Of a DNA stretch of 64,000 nucleotides, positions 1-7,098 are shown piece after piece (the stretch's first letter is position 1; every line of letters begins with the position of its first letter). The DNA comes from Roseitalea sp. (GTDB taxonomy: Bacteria; Pseudomonadota; Alphaproteobacteria; Rhizobiales; Rhizobiaceae), in NCBI GenBank assembly GCA_017642895.1, contig JAEPON010000002.1, positions 186,001 to 250,000 of the forward strand, written 5' to 3'. The position numbers and the translations under genes were made by a program. Under the pieces are notes generated by a model. It worked only from the letters and a program-made list of their open reading frames with translations, searched no databases and was not told the origin of the DNA.

Positions 1-1342
1 CGCCGTTGATCGCGACCACCTGCGCGTCCTTGGCAAAGCGGTTGCCGATCTGGCTGTCGCGCGCCTCGATCTGGGCTTTCAGATGCGCCGCATCGAGGAG
101 ATTGCCGCCGGCGATCTGGTTCATGCCGCGCACCAATGCATCGAGATCGCGCGCGACGACGAAATCTTCGCCCTTCTCCTTGAACGCTTCGACCGGCGGC
201 GGCGCGCCCTTGCCGAGCCGCGACTTCAGCACCTCGGTGAACTTCTTCGACGTCAGGTCCGGGTTCTGCTCGGACCCCGACAGCGCGAATTCCTTCTCGA
301 TGATCGTCTGGGTCAGGACGAACCAGGAATAATCGTACCCGGTCGCAAGGATGGTGCGCAGCGTCGAGAGCGTATCGAAGCCCGGCATCGCCGGCGCCGG
401 CAGCCGGTTGCCCGTTGCATCGAACCACATCGAGGATGGCCCGGGCAGGATGCGGATGCCATGATGTGGCCAGATCGGGTCCCAGTTTTTGACGCCCTCG
501 GTATAGTGCCACATCCGGTCGCCATTGATCACATGGCCGCCCGCCTGTTCCGCGACCGGGATCATCGACCCGTCCACATGGTCCGGCACGCCCGAGATCA
601 TCGAGGCCGGCGGCTCGCCCAGCCGGCCGCGCGGCCAGTTTGTGCGCACCATCTCGAAATTGCCGCCAATGCCGCCAGAGGTGACGATCACCGACGGCGC
701 ATGCAGTTCGAACTCGCCTTCGAGATCGCGGTTCGTCGACGCACCTCGCTCCGCATCGTCTGCCCGCAGCACCATGCCTGCGACGCCGGCGGCCGCACCG
801 TTCGTCATGATGATGCGATCCACCTTGTGGCGGAAACGCAGGTCGATGAGACCGGCCTTTTCGTGCTCGCGTACCCGCGCGATGAACGGTTCGAGCACAC
901 CGGGGCCAGTGCCCCAGGTCACATGGAAGCGCGGCACCGAATTGCCGTGCCCGTCGGCGAACGCGCCGCCGCGCTCGGCCCAGCCGACCACCGGAAACCA
1001 GCGCATGCCCATGGCGTGCAGCCAGCTTCGCATCCCGCCGGCGGCGAAATCGAGATAGGCCTCCGCCCAGCGCCGCGGCCAATGATCCTCGGGCCGGTCG
1101 AACTTGGCCGAGCCGAACCAGTCGTTTGCGGCCAGCGCCCGGCTGTCGCGGATGCGCATGCGCCGCTGTTCGGGCGTGTCGATCATGAACAGGCCGCCGA
1201 GCGACCAGAAGGCTTGGCCACCAAGGTGCTGCGGCGGTTCCTGATCGACCATGATCACGCGCTTGCCGCGATCGCCCAGTTCGGCCGCGGCCGCCAAACC
1301 GGCAAGCCCCGCGCCGACAATGATCGCATCGGCCTGATTCAT
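1..1342 (-). CDS. FAD-dependent dehydrogenase (FAD-binding dehydrogenase / fumarate reductase-like), C-terminus beyond the window
   Basis: The reverse strand is open from the ATG at 1342 to the left edge, giving about 447 residues without a stop, so the 3' end is missing. The N-terminus has the dinucleotide-binding motif GAGLAG at residues 10-15, then an acidic residue after the second strand (MVDQE). Later segments such as TSGGIGGN and GGHVINGDRMWHY fit the FAD-binding dehydrogenase family that groups with fumarate reductase flavoproteins and ketosteroid dehydrogenases. A purine-rich GGGGAAG lies just before the start. The protein probably oxidises or reduces a C-C bond of an unknown substrate in the cytoplasm. 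The family assignment is firm, the substrate is not. A long open frame on the other strand is only its shadow. Confidence 0.8.
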   Translation of the reverse strand, partial: MNQADAIIVGAGLAGLAAAAELGDRGKRVIMVDQEPPQHLGGQAFWSLGGLFMIDTPEQRRMRIRDSRALAANDWFGSAKFDRPEDHWPRRWAEAYLDFAAGGMRSWLHAMGMRWFPVVGWAERGGAFADGHGNSVPRFHVTWGTGPGVLEPFIARVREHEKAGLIDLRFRHKVDRIIMTNGAAAGVAGMVLRADDAERGASTNRDLEGEFELHAPSVIVTSGGIGGNFEMVRTNWPRGRLGEPPASMISGVPDHVDGSMIPVAEQAGGHVINGDRMWHYTEGVKNWDPIWPHHGIRILPGPSSMWFDATGNRLPAPAMPGFDTLSTLRTILATGYDYSWFVLTQTIIEKEFALSGSEQNPDLTSKKFTEVLKSRLGKGAPPPVEAFKEKGEDFVVARDLDALVRGMNQIAGGNLLDAAHLKAQIEARDSQIGNRFAKDAQVVAING

Positions 1343-1402
1343 CCGCTTCCCCATTTTGTCCGAGCTAAACAAGTTGCCTGCGCGCGCGCAACGCAAAACA
1401 CG

Positions 1403-2161
1403 TCAGCCGCGCAGCCCGTCGAGCAACGGCAAGGACGCAAGCGCGGCGATCAGCACAATCGTCAGCGCCACGTGCCGATAGGTCGTCTCGCTGGAGAGCC
1501 CGAACAGGCGCGCGCCGAGGAGGAGACCGGCAAGAAACGGAAGCGAGCAGGCAAGACCCAACGCGACCGACGGCCATGTGAGGATGCCGGCAACGTAAAA
1601 GCCCGCCAGCGAGAAGATTTCGACCACGGTCAGATAGACCAGAAGGTTCGACCGCACATTCCCCGCACCGGTGCGCAGCGCCATCCAGTAGAGGATCACC
1701 GGCGGGCCCGACAGCGACGTGGCGCCGCCGAGGAAACCCGACAGGCCGCCGGTGGCGATACGCACCGGCGCTGTGCGCGGCCCCTTGTACTGCCAGCCGC
1801 GCCACAACAGCGCGACGACGATCAGGATCACGATCGACATGAACCAACGCAGCGCGGTCGGATCGCCAGCGGTCAGGAAATAGATGCCCGCCGGCAGGAG
1901 CAGCGCATAACCCGCGACCACCGGGCCGATTTCGGCAAGGCTCACCCGCTTGATCGCCGGGATCACCAGAGGCAGCATCGGCAGCGTCTCGATGATCAGG
2001 ATGACGATCACCGCCACCTGCGGGCTGTAGGCGGCGGCGGCCACCGGCGCCACGATCATCGCCGTGCCAAAACCGGAAAAGCCGCGCACCACCCCCGCCA
2101 AGGCCGCGGCGGCGATCACGGCCCAGAAGGCCACATCCGGTTCCAGCGGAAATCCTGCCAT
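1403..2161 (-). CDS. TauE/SafE family sulfite/organosulfonate exporter-like permease
   Basis: This 252-residue protein is almost entirely hydrophobic, with about eight membrane segments. It carries the two related family motifs, RGFSGFGTAM near residues 26-35 and a matching GGLSGFLGG...LSGPP near 138-154, which mark the internal duplication of TauE/SafE permeases. These inner-membrane proteins export or import small anions such as sulfite or sulfonates; the actual substrate here is unknown. The start at 2161 was chosen over an upstream in-frame ATG at 2206 because GGTGGGGGAT lies directly before it and the membrane protein then begins normally. It is transcribed away from ruvC and towards the flavoprotein gene, 60 bp away, with which it may form an operon. 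Confidence 0.85.
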   Translation of the reverse strand: MAGFPLEPDVAFWAVIAAAALAGVVRGFSGFGTAMIVAPVAAAAYSPQVAVIVILIIETLPMLPLVIPAIKRVSLAEIGPVVAGYALLLPAGIYFLTAGDPTALRWFMSIVILIVVALLWRGWQYKGPRTAPVRIATGGLSGFLGGATSLSGPPVILYWMALRTGAGNVRSNLLVYLTVVEIFSLAGFYVAGILTWPSVALGLACSLPFLAGLLLGARLFGLSSETTYRHVALTIVLIAALASLPLLDGLRG

Positions 2162-2224
2162 CTGATCCCCCACCTTGCCTGTGACATGTCGCAAAGGCGT
2201 ACACAAGCGGCGGGAGAACCCGGT

Positions 2225-2239
2225 GTTTTCTTTTTGTTC
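2225..2239 (+). promoter_or_regulatory. Candidate LexA (SOS) box upstream of ruvC
   Basis: The 15-mer GTTTTCTTTTTGTTC matches the alphaproteobacterial LexA consensus GTTC-N7-GTTC at 7 of its 8 fixed positions. It ends 41 bp before the ruvC ATG, where a repressor would cover the promoter. SOS control of ruv genes is known in bacteria. The match is by eye and one base is off consensus. Confidence 0.4.
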
Positions 2240-2280
2240 ACATCGCCGCCCTAAACGGCTAGCGTGAACAAGAGGCAGAC

Positions 2281-2799
2281 ATGACCGAGACGATTCGCAT
2301 TATCGGCATCGATCCGGGGCTGCGGCGCACCGGCTGGGGCGTCGTCGACAGTTGCGGCAACACGCTGCGTTTCGTGGCGGCGGGGACCGTGCGCTCGGAC
2401 ATAGGCGCCGATCTCGCCGTGCGGCTGTGCCAGATCCACGAGCAATTGGGTGCGGTTCTGGGCTGCCATGCGCCGCACGAGGCGGCCATCGAGGCCACCT
2501 TCGTCAACAAGGACGCCAGCGCCACGCTCAAGCTCGGCCAGGCGCGTGGCGTCGCCATGCTGGTGCCGGCGCTGGCCGGCCTGACCGTCGCCGAATATGC
2601 GCCCAACGCGATCAAGAAGGCGGTGATCGGCGTCGGCCATGGCGGCAAGGGCCAGATCGCCATGATGGTGCGCACGCTTTTGCCCCGGGCGGTGTTCGAC
2701 ACCGAGGACGCCGCCGACGCGCTCGCCATCGCCATCTGCCACAGCCATCATCGCGGCGCGGCGGCGCTGGCAAAAAGGGTGGCAAGCGCGTCCGCCTGA
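2281..2799 (+). CDS. ruvC: Crossover junction endodeoxyribonuclease RuvC
   Basis: RuvC is the dimeric, metal-dependent resolvase that cuts Holliday junctions held by RuvA and RuvB. The 172-residue product has the normal length. It begins with the RNase H-fold signature [13 protein letters not shown], and the catalytic acids can be placed at D11, E71, D143 and D146, in the segments AIEATF and DAADALA. The lysine/arginine-rich DNA contacts around GQARG and KKAVIG are present. AAGAGG precedes the ATG. The gene opens the ruv cluster, but ruvA does not follow directly: a toxin-antitoxin module with its own promoter lies between. A candidate LexA box sits upstream. Confidence 0.97.
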   Translation: MTETIRIIGIDPGLRRTGWGVVDSCGNTLRFVAAGTVRSDIGADLAVRLCQIHEQLGAVLGCHAPHEAAIEATFVNKDASATLKLGQARGVAMLVPALAGLTVAEYAPNAIKKAVIGVGHGGKGQIAMMVRTLLPRAVFDTEDAADALAIAICHSHHRGAAALAKRVASASA

Positions 2800-2810
2800 T
2801 ACGGATGTTC

Positions 2811-2839
2811 TTGACTTGTTCCGATAGTTGGAATAAGTA
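2811..2839 (+). promoter_or_regulatory. Promoter and overlapping inverted-repeat operator of the first vapBC module
   Basis: TTGACT at 2811-2816 and TAAGTA at 2834-2839 are 17 bp apart, a good sigma-70 promoter. An inverted repeat overlaps it: arms CTTGTTCC (2815-2822) and GGAATAAG (2830-2837), one mismatch, 7-bp spacer. AbrB-type antitoxins repress their own promoters through such sites, so this is probably the VapB operator. It gives vapBC and ruvA a promoter separate from that of ruvC. Confidence 0.55.
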
Positions 2840-2868
2840 AAGACTGATTTACCGAATGGGTGTGAGCA

Positions 2869-3123
2869 ATGCGCGTATCGGAGAAGGGGCAGGTGACGAT
2901 CCCAAAACATGTGCGCGAGCAAGCGGGCATCAAACCCAACAGTGAGGTTGTCATTCACCTGGAAGGAGGGCGGGTGGTTGTCGAGCCGGTTAATCAGGCC
3001 GAGAACCACAATGTCCGCCAACGCATGGAGCATTTCCTAAGCGAGTTGAAGAAGCTCGAAGGAACCGGCGATCCTGCGACCAGCGCGGACGATGTGATGC
3101 GTGCAACCCGCGACCGTGATTGA
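2869..3123 (+). CDS. AbrB/MazE-type antitoxin (VapB) of module 1
   Basis: The 84-residue protein starts with the swapped-hairpin AbrB DNA-binding domain ([22 protein letters not shown], residues 3-24, abridged as [12 protein letters not shown]). Its charged C-terminal tail is the part that normally wraps a PIN toxin. The stop codon overlaps the next ATG (TGATG), so antitoxin and toxin are translationally coupled. The module stands between ruvC and ruvA on the same strand. It should bind the inverted repeat at 2815-2837 and repress its own transcription. Because the partner toxin gene is frameshifted, this antitoxin may now act alone as a repressor. Family assignment is secure; its toxin partner is inferred from position. 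Confidence 0.85.
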   Translation: MRVSEKGQVTIPKHVREQAGIKPNSEVVIHLEGGRVVVEPVNQAENHNVRQRMEHFLSELKKLEGTGDPATSADDVMRATRDRD

Positions 3124-3558
3124 TGCCCGTGCTCGTGGACACCAACGTTCTGGTCGACGTCGCCTATCGCGACCCGCATTGGATGGAGTGGTCGAAAATG
3201 GCGATGGCCCGGCACATTGCCGAGGGCTTGATCATCAATCCGGTGATTTTCGCAGAATTCAGCTACCGCTATGACGATCTGGACAAGGCCGAAGCTGCCA
3301 TCGCGATAGATGGTCTGGGCTGCCATCGCGATAGATGGTCTGGAGCGCGAACATCTGCCTTGGGAAAGCGCCTTTCTGGCAGGGCAGGCGTTCCGGCTTT
3401 ACAGACGACAAGGCGGCAACCGCTCGCAAACCCTGCCCGATTTCTTGATCGGGGCGCACGCCGCCGTGCGCGGATACACAGTTCTGACGCGCGATCCGTC
3501 AGGATTTCGTACCTATTTCCCGTCCCTTTCCATCATCGCACCGGACACGCACCCATGA
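3123..3558 (+). pseudogene. PIN-domain toxin VapC of module 1, frameshifted by a 25-bp tandem duplication
   Basis: Translation from the ATG at 3123 gives a PIN-domain RNase start ([12 protein letters not shown]). The rest of the domain ([12 protein letters not shown]... through TRDPSGF) lies in the next frame and ends at the TGA at 3556-3558. Removing one of the two 25-bp copies at 3294-3343 restores a 136-residue protein. It would have all four PIN acids: D6, E45, D98 ([10 protein letters not shown]) and D116 (TRDP). The damage is therefore one recent, clean event, not decay. The intact gene would overlap ruvA by ATGA. In the present sequence the N-terminal frame never meets a stop and runs on into ruvA. 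VapC toxins cleave RNA, often tRNA. Confidence 0.85.
3294..3343 (+). repeat. Perfect 25-bp tandem duplication inside vapC of module 1
   Basis: Copy one is 3294-3318 and copy two is 3319-3343; the two are identical over all 25 bases, beginning GCTGCCATCG and ending ATGGTCTGG. Since 25 is not a multiple of three, the duplication shifts the reading frame. It could arise and revert by replication slippage. Confidence 0.97.
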
Positions 3559-4169
3559 TCGGCAAGCTCAAGGGCACCATCGATGAAGTTGCCGACGACC
3601 ATGTGATCGTCGACGTACACGGCGTCGGCTATGTCGCCTTTTGCCCGGCGCGGACGCTGGCGGACCTTAACGCGGGCGAAGCGGCCATGCTGCATATCGA
3701 GACCCATGTGCGCGAAGACCAGATCAGACTGTTCGGCTTTCAGACCGCGCTGGAGCGCGAATGGTTCCGCCTGTTGCAGGGCGTGCAGGGCGTCGGGGCC
3801 AAGGTCGCCCTTGCTGTCCTGTCCACCCTGTCGGCGGCCGATCTCGCCAACGCGATCGCCCTTCAGGACAAGGCGATGGTCGCCCGCGCGCCGGGCATCG
3901 GCCCCAAGGTCGCCCAGCGCATCGTCACTGAATTGAAGAGCAAGGCCCCCGCCTTCGCCGGCGAGGCTGCCGGTGCCATCGGCCTCAAGCAGGAACTGGG
4001 CGAGAACGCCGCCCCCGCACCGGTAGCCGATGCGGTCTCGGCACTGGCCAATCTCGGCTACAGCCGCGACCAGGCCGCCAATGCGGTGGCCGCCGCGCTC
4101 AAGGCCGCCGGCGAAGAGGCCGACAGCGCGATGCTGATCCGCCAGGGACTGAAGGAACTGGCACGATGA
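3555..4169 (+). CDS. ruvA: Holliday junction branch migration protein RuvA
   Basis: RuvA tetramers bind the four-way junction and load the RuvB motor. The 204-residue product starts [12 protein letters not shown], has the OB-fold N-terminal domain, the helix-hairpin-helix repeats ([13 protein letters not shown] near 77-89 and [13 protein letters not shown] near 112-124) and the C-terminal three-helix RuvB-contact domain ([12 protein letters not shown]). The ATG overlaps the vapC stop (ATGA), and no convincing ribosome-binding site precedes it, so ruvA probably depended on translation coupled to vapC. With vapC frameshifted, the same frame is open from 3123, so a PIN-RuvA fusion of about 348 residues is possible. 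Confidence 0.96.
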   Translation: MIGKLKGTIDEVADDHVIVDVHGVGYVAFCPARTLADLNAGEAAMLHIETHVREDQIRLFGFQTALEREWFRLLQGVQGVGAKVALAVLSTLSAADLANAIALQDKAMVARAPGIGPKVAQRIVTELKSKAPAFAGEAAGAIGLKQELGENAAPAPVADAVSALANLGYSRDQAANAVAAALKAAGEEADSAMLIRQGLKELAR

Positions 4170-4180
4170 GGGGTCTTTCC

Positions 4181-4221
4181 TTGCTTTGGCTGTCCTTCCT
4201 TACTATTCTCATTAAGTAAGG
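4181..4221 (+). promoter_or_regulatory. Promoter and inverted-repeat operator of the second vapBC module
   Basis: TTGCTT at 4181-4186 and TATTCT at 4204-4209 are 17 bp apart. Perfect 7-bp arms CCTTACT (4198-4204) and AGTAAGG (4215-4221) flank the -10 region. The right arm also contributes to the ribosome-binding site AAGGAG of the antitoxin. This looks like an autoregulatory operator for the AbrB-type antitoxin. It also gives ruvB an internal promoter. Confidence 0.6.
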
Positions 4222-4230
4222 AGACAGGCG

Positions 4231-4503
4231 ATGATCCGTGAAGAAGCAACAATGACGTCGAAGGGCCAGGTCACCGTGCCCAAGGCCATTCGCGATCGGC
4301 TGAACCTGAAGGCCGGCGACAAGCTGGAATTCATCGAGATCGATGGCAAGGTTCACGTCAATGCGCGCAACCTGCGTGCGGTTGATCTGGCCGGCATTAT
4401 GGGCCCACCACCCAACGGCAAGAGCCTGACGATCGAGGAGATCGACGATGCAATCGCCGAGGCCGCCATTGCACGTTTTGAGCGCTCGCGTGATCGGCGT
4501 TGA
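4231..4503 (+). CDS. AbrB/MazE-type antitoxin (VapB) of module 2
   Basis: This 90-residue protein has an AbrB domain at its N-terminus ([20 protein letters not shown], residues 9-28) and an acidic helical tail ([18 protein letters not shown]) typical of the toxin-binding part of VapB. The start at 4231 follows AAGGAG; an internal ATG at 4252 is the alternative. It overlaps the toxin gene by 14 bp, so the pair is co-translated. It differs clearly in sequence from the antitoxin of module 1, so the two modules are separate acquisitions, not a tandem duplicate. It probably represses the promoter at 4181-4221 and neutralises the PIN RNase next to it. Confidence 0.88.
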   Translation: MIREEATMTSKGQVTVPKAIRDRLNLKAGDKLEFIEIDGKVHVNARNLRAVDLAGIMGPPPNGKSLTIEEIDDAIAEAAIARFERSRDRR

Positions 4504-4888
4504 TACCAATGTTCTGCTCCGTCTGTTCGTGACGGACGATGCCGATCAGCATCGGGCCTCGACGGCGTTCTTCGCCGACAGGACAAGGCAAGAGCCGGCA
4601 TTGGTCAATGCCGTCGTCATGGCGGAGTTCGCTTGGGTCTTGCGGCGAAGTTACGGCTACTCGAAGTCACAGGTTCTCGGCGTGGTGGGCTACCTCGCTG
4701 ATGCCATCGATGTTCGACTGCAGCACGGCGAAGCGATCGCTGAAGCGCTGGACCTGTGCGCGCAGACCGGTGAGGAGTTCGGCGACGTCTTCATTGCGGC
4801 CATCAACCGGAGTCAGGGGTTTCAAAAAACCGTGACGTTCGACAAATCCGCCGCTCGCCGTGTCCCCGGGATGGAACTGATCACATGA
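4490..4888 (+). CDS. PIN-domain RNase toxin VapC of module 2
   Basis: The 132-residue PIN-domain protein begins at a GTG ([13 protein letters not shown]), which places the first catalytic aspartate at D5, as in other VapC toxins. The remaining acids are E46 (VMAEFAWVL), D99 ([10 protein letters not shown]) and D118 (TVTFDKSA), so the Mg-dependent active site looks complete. An upstream ATG at 4448 in the same frame would add 14 residues inside the antitoxin gene and is less likely. The stop overlaps the ruvB ATG (ATGA), tying toxin and RuvB translation together. VapC toxins cut specific RNAs such as initiator tRNA or rRNA; the target here is unknown. Unlike module 1, this toxin is intact. Confidence 0.88.
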   Translation: MIGVDTNVLLRLFVTDDADQHRASTAFFADRTRQEPALVNAVVMAEFAWVLRRSYGYSKSQVLGVVGYLADAIDVRLQHGEAIAEALDLCAQTGEEFGDVFIAAINRSQGFQKTVTFDKSAARRVPGMELIT

Positions 4889-5925
4889 CCGAGCCCGCCC
4901 GCCTGATCTCCGCCGACAAGCGTGACGAGGATGCCGATACCTCGCTGCGGCCACGCACGCTCGATGATTTCACCGGCCAGGCGGCGGCGCGCGCCAATCT
5001 GAAGGTCTTCATCGAGGCGGCCAAAAAGCGCGGCGAGGCGCTCGACCATGTCCTGTTCGTCGGCCCGCCGGGCCTCGGCAAGACGACGCTGGCCCAGATC
5101 ATGGCCAACGAACTGGGCGTCAATTTCCGCGCGACCTCCGGGCCTGTGATTGCCAAGGCCGGCGATCTGGCCGCGCTCCTGACCAATCTCGAAGAGCGCG
5201 ACGTCCTGTTCATCGACGAAATCCACCGGCTCAACCCGGCGGTCGAAGAAATCCTTTATCCGGCGATGGAGGATTTCCAGCTCGACCTGATCATCGGCGA
5301 AGGACCGGCCGCGCGCTCGGTGAAGATCGATCTGGCCAAGTTCACGCTGGTCGCCGCGACCACGCGCCTCGGCCTTTTGACGACGCCGCTGCGCGACCGG
5401 TTCGGCATTCCGGTGCGGCTCAATTTTTATACGGCGGAGGAGTTGGAGACGATCGTCACGCGCGGTGCCCGCATCATGGGCCTGCCGATGAGCGGCGATG
5501 GCGCCCGCGAGATCGCCACCCGCGCCCGCGGCACGCCACGCATTGCCGGCCGCCTGCTGCGCCGCGTGCGCGATTTCGCCGATGTCGCCGGTGCCACCGA
5601 AGTGGACCGGACCGTCGCCGACGAAGCGCTGTCCCGGCTCGAGGTGGACACGATCGGCCTTGATGAGCTCGACCGGCGCTATCTGAACCAGATCGCCCGC
5701 AATTTCGGCGGCGGCCCGGTTGGCATCGAGACCATCGCAGCGGCCCTCTCGGAACCGCGCGATGCCATCGAGGACATCATCGAGCCCTATCTGATCCAGC
5801 AGGGCTTCATCCAGCGCACGCCGCGCGGCCGCATGCTGACCGCCAATGCCTGGGGTCATCTGGGCCTGACCGCCCCCGCCAACCTCGCCGCCATCCAGGC
5901 TGGACTGTTTGATGAGGGGGAGTAG
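4885..5925 (+). CDS. ruvB: Holliday junction branch migration DNA helicase RuvB
   Basis: RuvB is the hexameric AAA+ motor that pumps DNA through the RuvA-bound junction. The 346-residue product shows Walker A GPPGLGKT (residues 60-67), Walker [10 protein letters not shown] (near 108-116), the sensor-1 AATT and the arginine-finger region [10 protein letters not shown], followed by the winged-helix DNA-binding domain ([23 protein letters not shown]...[16 protein letters not shown]). Length is normal for the family. Its ATG overlaps the vapC stop of module 2, with only a weak GGGATGGAA before it, so expression is probably coupled to the toxin gene. It ends the ruv cluster, and a gene of opposite direction follows. 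Confidence 0.98.
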   Translation: MTEPARLISADKRDEDADTSLRPRTLDDFTGQAAARANLKVFIEAAKKRGEALDHVLFVGPPGLGKTTLAQIMANELGVNFRATSGPVIAKAGDLAALLTNLEERDVLFIDEIHRLNPAVEEILYPAMEDFQLDLIIGEGPAARSVKIDLAKFTLVAATTRLGLLTTPLRDRFGIPVRLNFYTAEELETIVTRGARIMGLPMSGDGAREIATRARGTPRIAGRLLRRVRDFADVAGATEVDRTVADEALSRLEVDTIGLDELDRRYLNQIARNFGGGPVGIETIAAALSEPRDAIEDIIEPYLIQQGFIQRTPRGRMLTANAWGHLGLTAPANLAAIQAGLFDEGE

Positions 5926-6068
5926 GCGAGCAATTCCATTCCAGAGCGCGCCGGGCCACCATTGGGACGAGCATGCCGCGAGAAACGGAGACCGCATGGT
6001 CAGCCATACGGACTTTGTTGCCGTTCACCACTTGCATTTGAACACCTGCTCCGGAATCGCGATGCATC

Positions 6069-6941
6069 CTAGCACGCGCGTGTGAGATGGTGCTTCGGCG
6101 AGCAGCCGAACTTACGGGCGTAGTCACGACTGAAATGCGTGGGGCTCTCGTAGCCAACTTCGAATCCCGCAACGGATACTGAGGGCACGCCGCGTTCCAG
6201 AAGGGCGCGCGCTTCGATCATGCGCAAATCTTTCTGGTATTGCAGCGGCGTTGTACCAGTCACAGACTTGAAATGCTCGTGAAACGACGACTGGCTCATT
6301 CCAGCCACTTCAGCGAGTTCGCCTACCACCAGGGGTTCCCGAAACCTGGCTCTGATCTGTTGAATGGATCTGGCGATACGGCTGGCATGGCTGTCGACAG
6401 ACAGCAGGTTTCGTAACATGCCGCCGATTGGGGACAAGAGCAGGCGATAGTGGATCTCTTTGTGGATCATCGGACCAAGGACCTGGGCATCGAGCGGCGC
6501 ATCCATCAATTCAAGATAGCGCGTCATCGGTTCGATCCATGCTGGATCGGCCGCGCCTGCTGACAGTGATGTCGCGCGATGGGCGTCGGATACGGCCTCG
6601 CCAACCTGTTCATAGAGACTGCGCAAGATACCCAGATCCAGAGAGAAGATGAGCGCGCGGTAAGGGACCTCCGAACTGGCTTCTGTAATTTTCGACGTCA
6701 CCGGCAAGTCATGACTAACCAACAGTGCGTCCCCTTCCGCCAATGACACGAACTGGTCACCCACATGCATTTCTTTCCGCCCCTGTAGGATCAAACAAAT
6801 CACGGGGTTGTAGACGACGGCTTCAAACGCAGTGATTTCTTCCCGTTGGAATATGTGCGCAGCCGGAAGAACTCTGCCGAAATGCCCTGTTTCGCAAGCT
6901 GATAGCTCTCCTGACAGATGTTGTAATCTCTCAAACGTCAT
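6069..6941 (-). CDS. AraC family transcriptional regulator
   Basis: The 290-residue protein has an N-terminal cupin-like effector domain of the AraC type (ILQGRKEMHVGDQFVSLAEGDALLVSHDLPV, in part LAEGDALLVSHDLPV) and a C-terminal pair of helix-turn-helix units (near 195-288: LAEVAGMSQSSFHEHFKSV and FEVGYESPTHFSRDYARKFG). An excellent AAAGGAGG precedes the ATG at 6941. It is divergent from an aldo/keto reductase gene 157 bp away, and a 21-bp-spaced direct repeat lies between them, so it most likely controls that gene. Base composition is lower in GC than the surroundings (30 of 60 bases G or C at 6661-6720), suggesting acquisition with its two neighbours. The effector is unknown. Confidence 0.9.
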   Translation of the reverse strand: MTFERLQHLSGELSACETGHFGRVLPAAHIFQREEITAFEAVVYNPVICLILQGRKEMHVGDQFVSLAEGDALLVSHDLPVTSKITEASSEVPYRALIFSLDLGILRSLYEQVGEAVSDAHRATSLSAGAADPAWIEPMTRYLELMDAPLDAQVLGPMIHKEIHYRLLLSPIGGMLRNLLSVDSHASRIARSIQQIRARFREPLVVGELAEVAGMSQSSFHEHFKSVTGTTPLQYQKDLRMIEARALLERGVPSVSVAGFEVGYESPTHFSRDYARKFGCSPKHHLTRAC

Positions 6942-7012
6942 CGCCGCCTCCTTTCCGATCTCTATGAAGTCCGCACTTTGAAATCACGCATAATCCCCGC
7001 CATTCGGAGGAA

Positions 7013-7043
7013 TTGGCAGACATGACGGAGAATCTGGCAAGAC
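7013..7043 (+). promoter_or_regulatory. Direct repeat, candidate AraC-regulator binding site
   Basis: TTGGCAGAC (7013-7021) is repeated as CTGGCAAGAC (7034-7043). The TGGCA cores are 21 bp apart, two helical turns, the spacing usual for AraC-family half-sites. It lies in the divergent region before the aldo/keto reductase gene. Confidence 0.4.
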
Positions 7044-7098
7044 GTGCTGCAGCCATGTGCATAGCTTCCAATCAACCAAGTGTTTGACGGAGCACACC

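Noticed and set aside
83..2254. 723-residue open frame on the plus strand
   Set aside because: It is rich in Arg, His and Gly with no domain, and lies opposite the flavoprotein and the TauE permease, both of which show clear family motifs.
3123..4169. A designed PIN-RuvA fusion gene
   Set aside because: The joint frame exists only because of the tandem duplication; the remaining PIN residues are present in the next frame, so I treat it as a frameshifted toxin plus ruvA.
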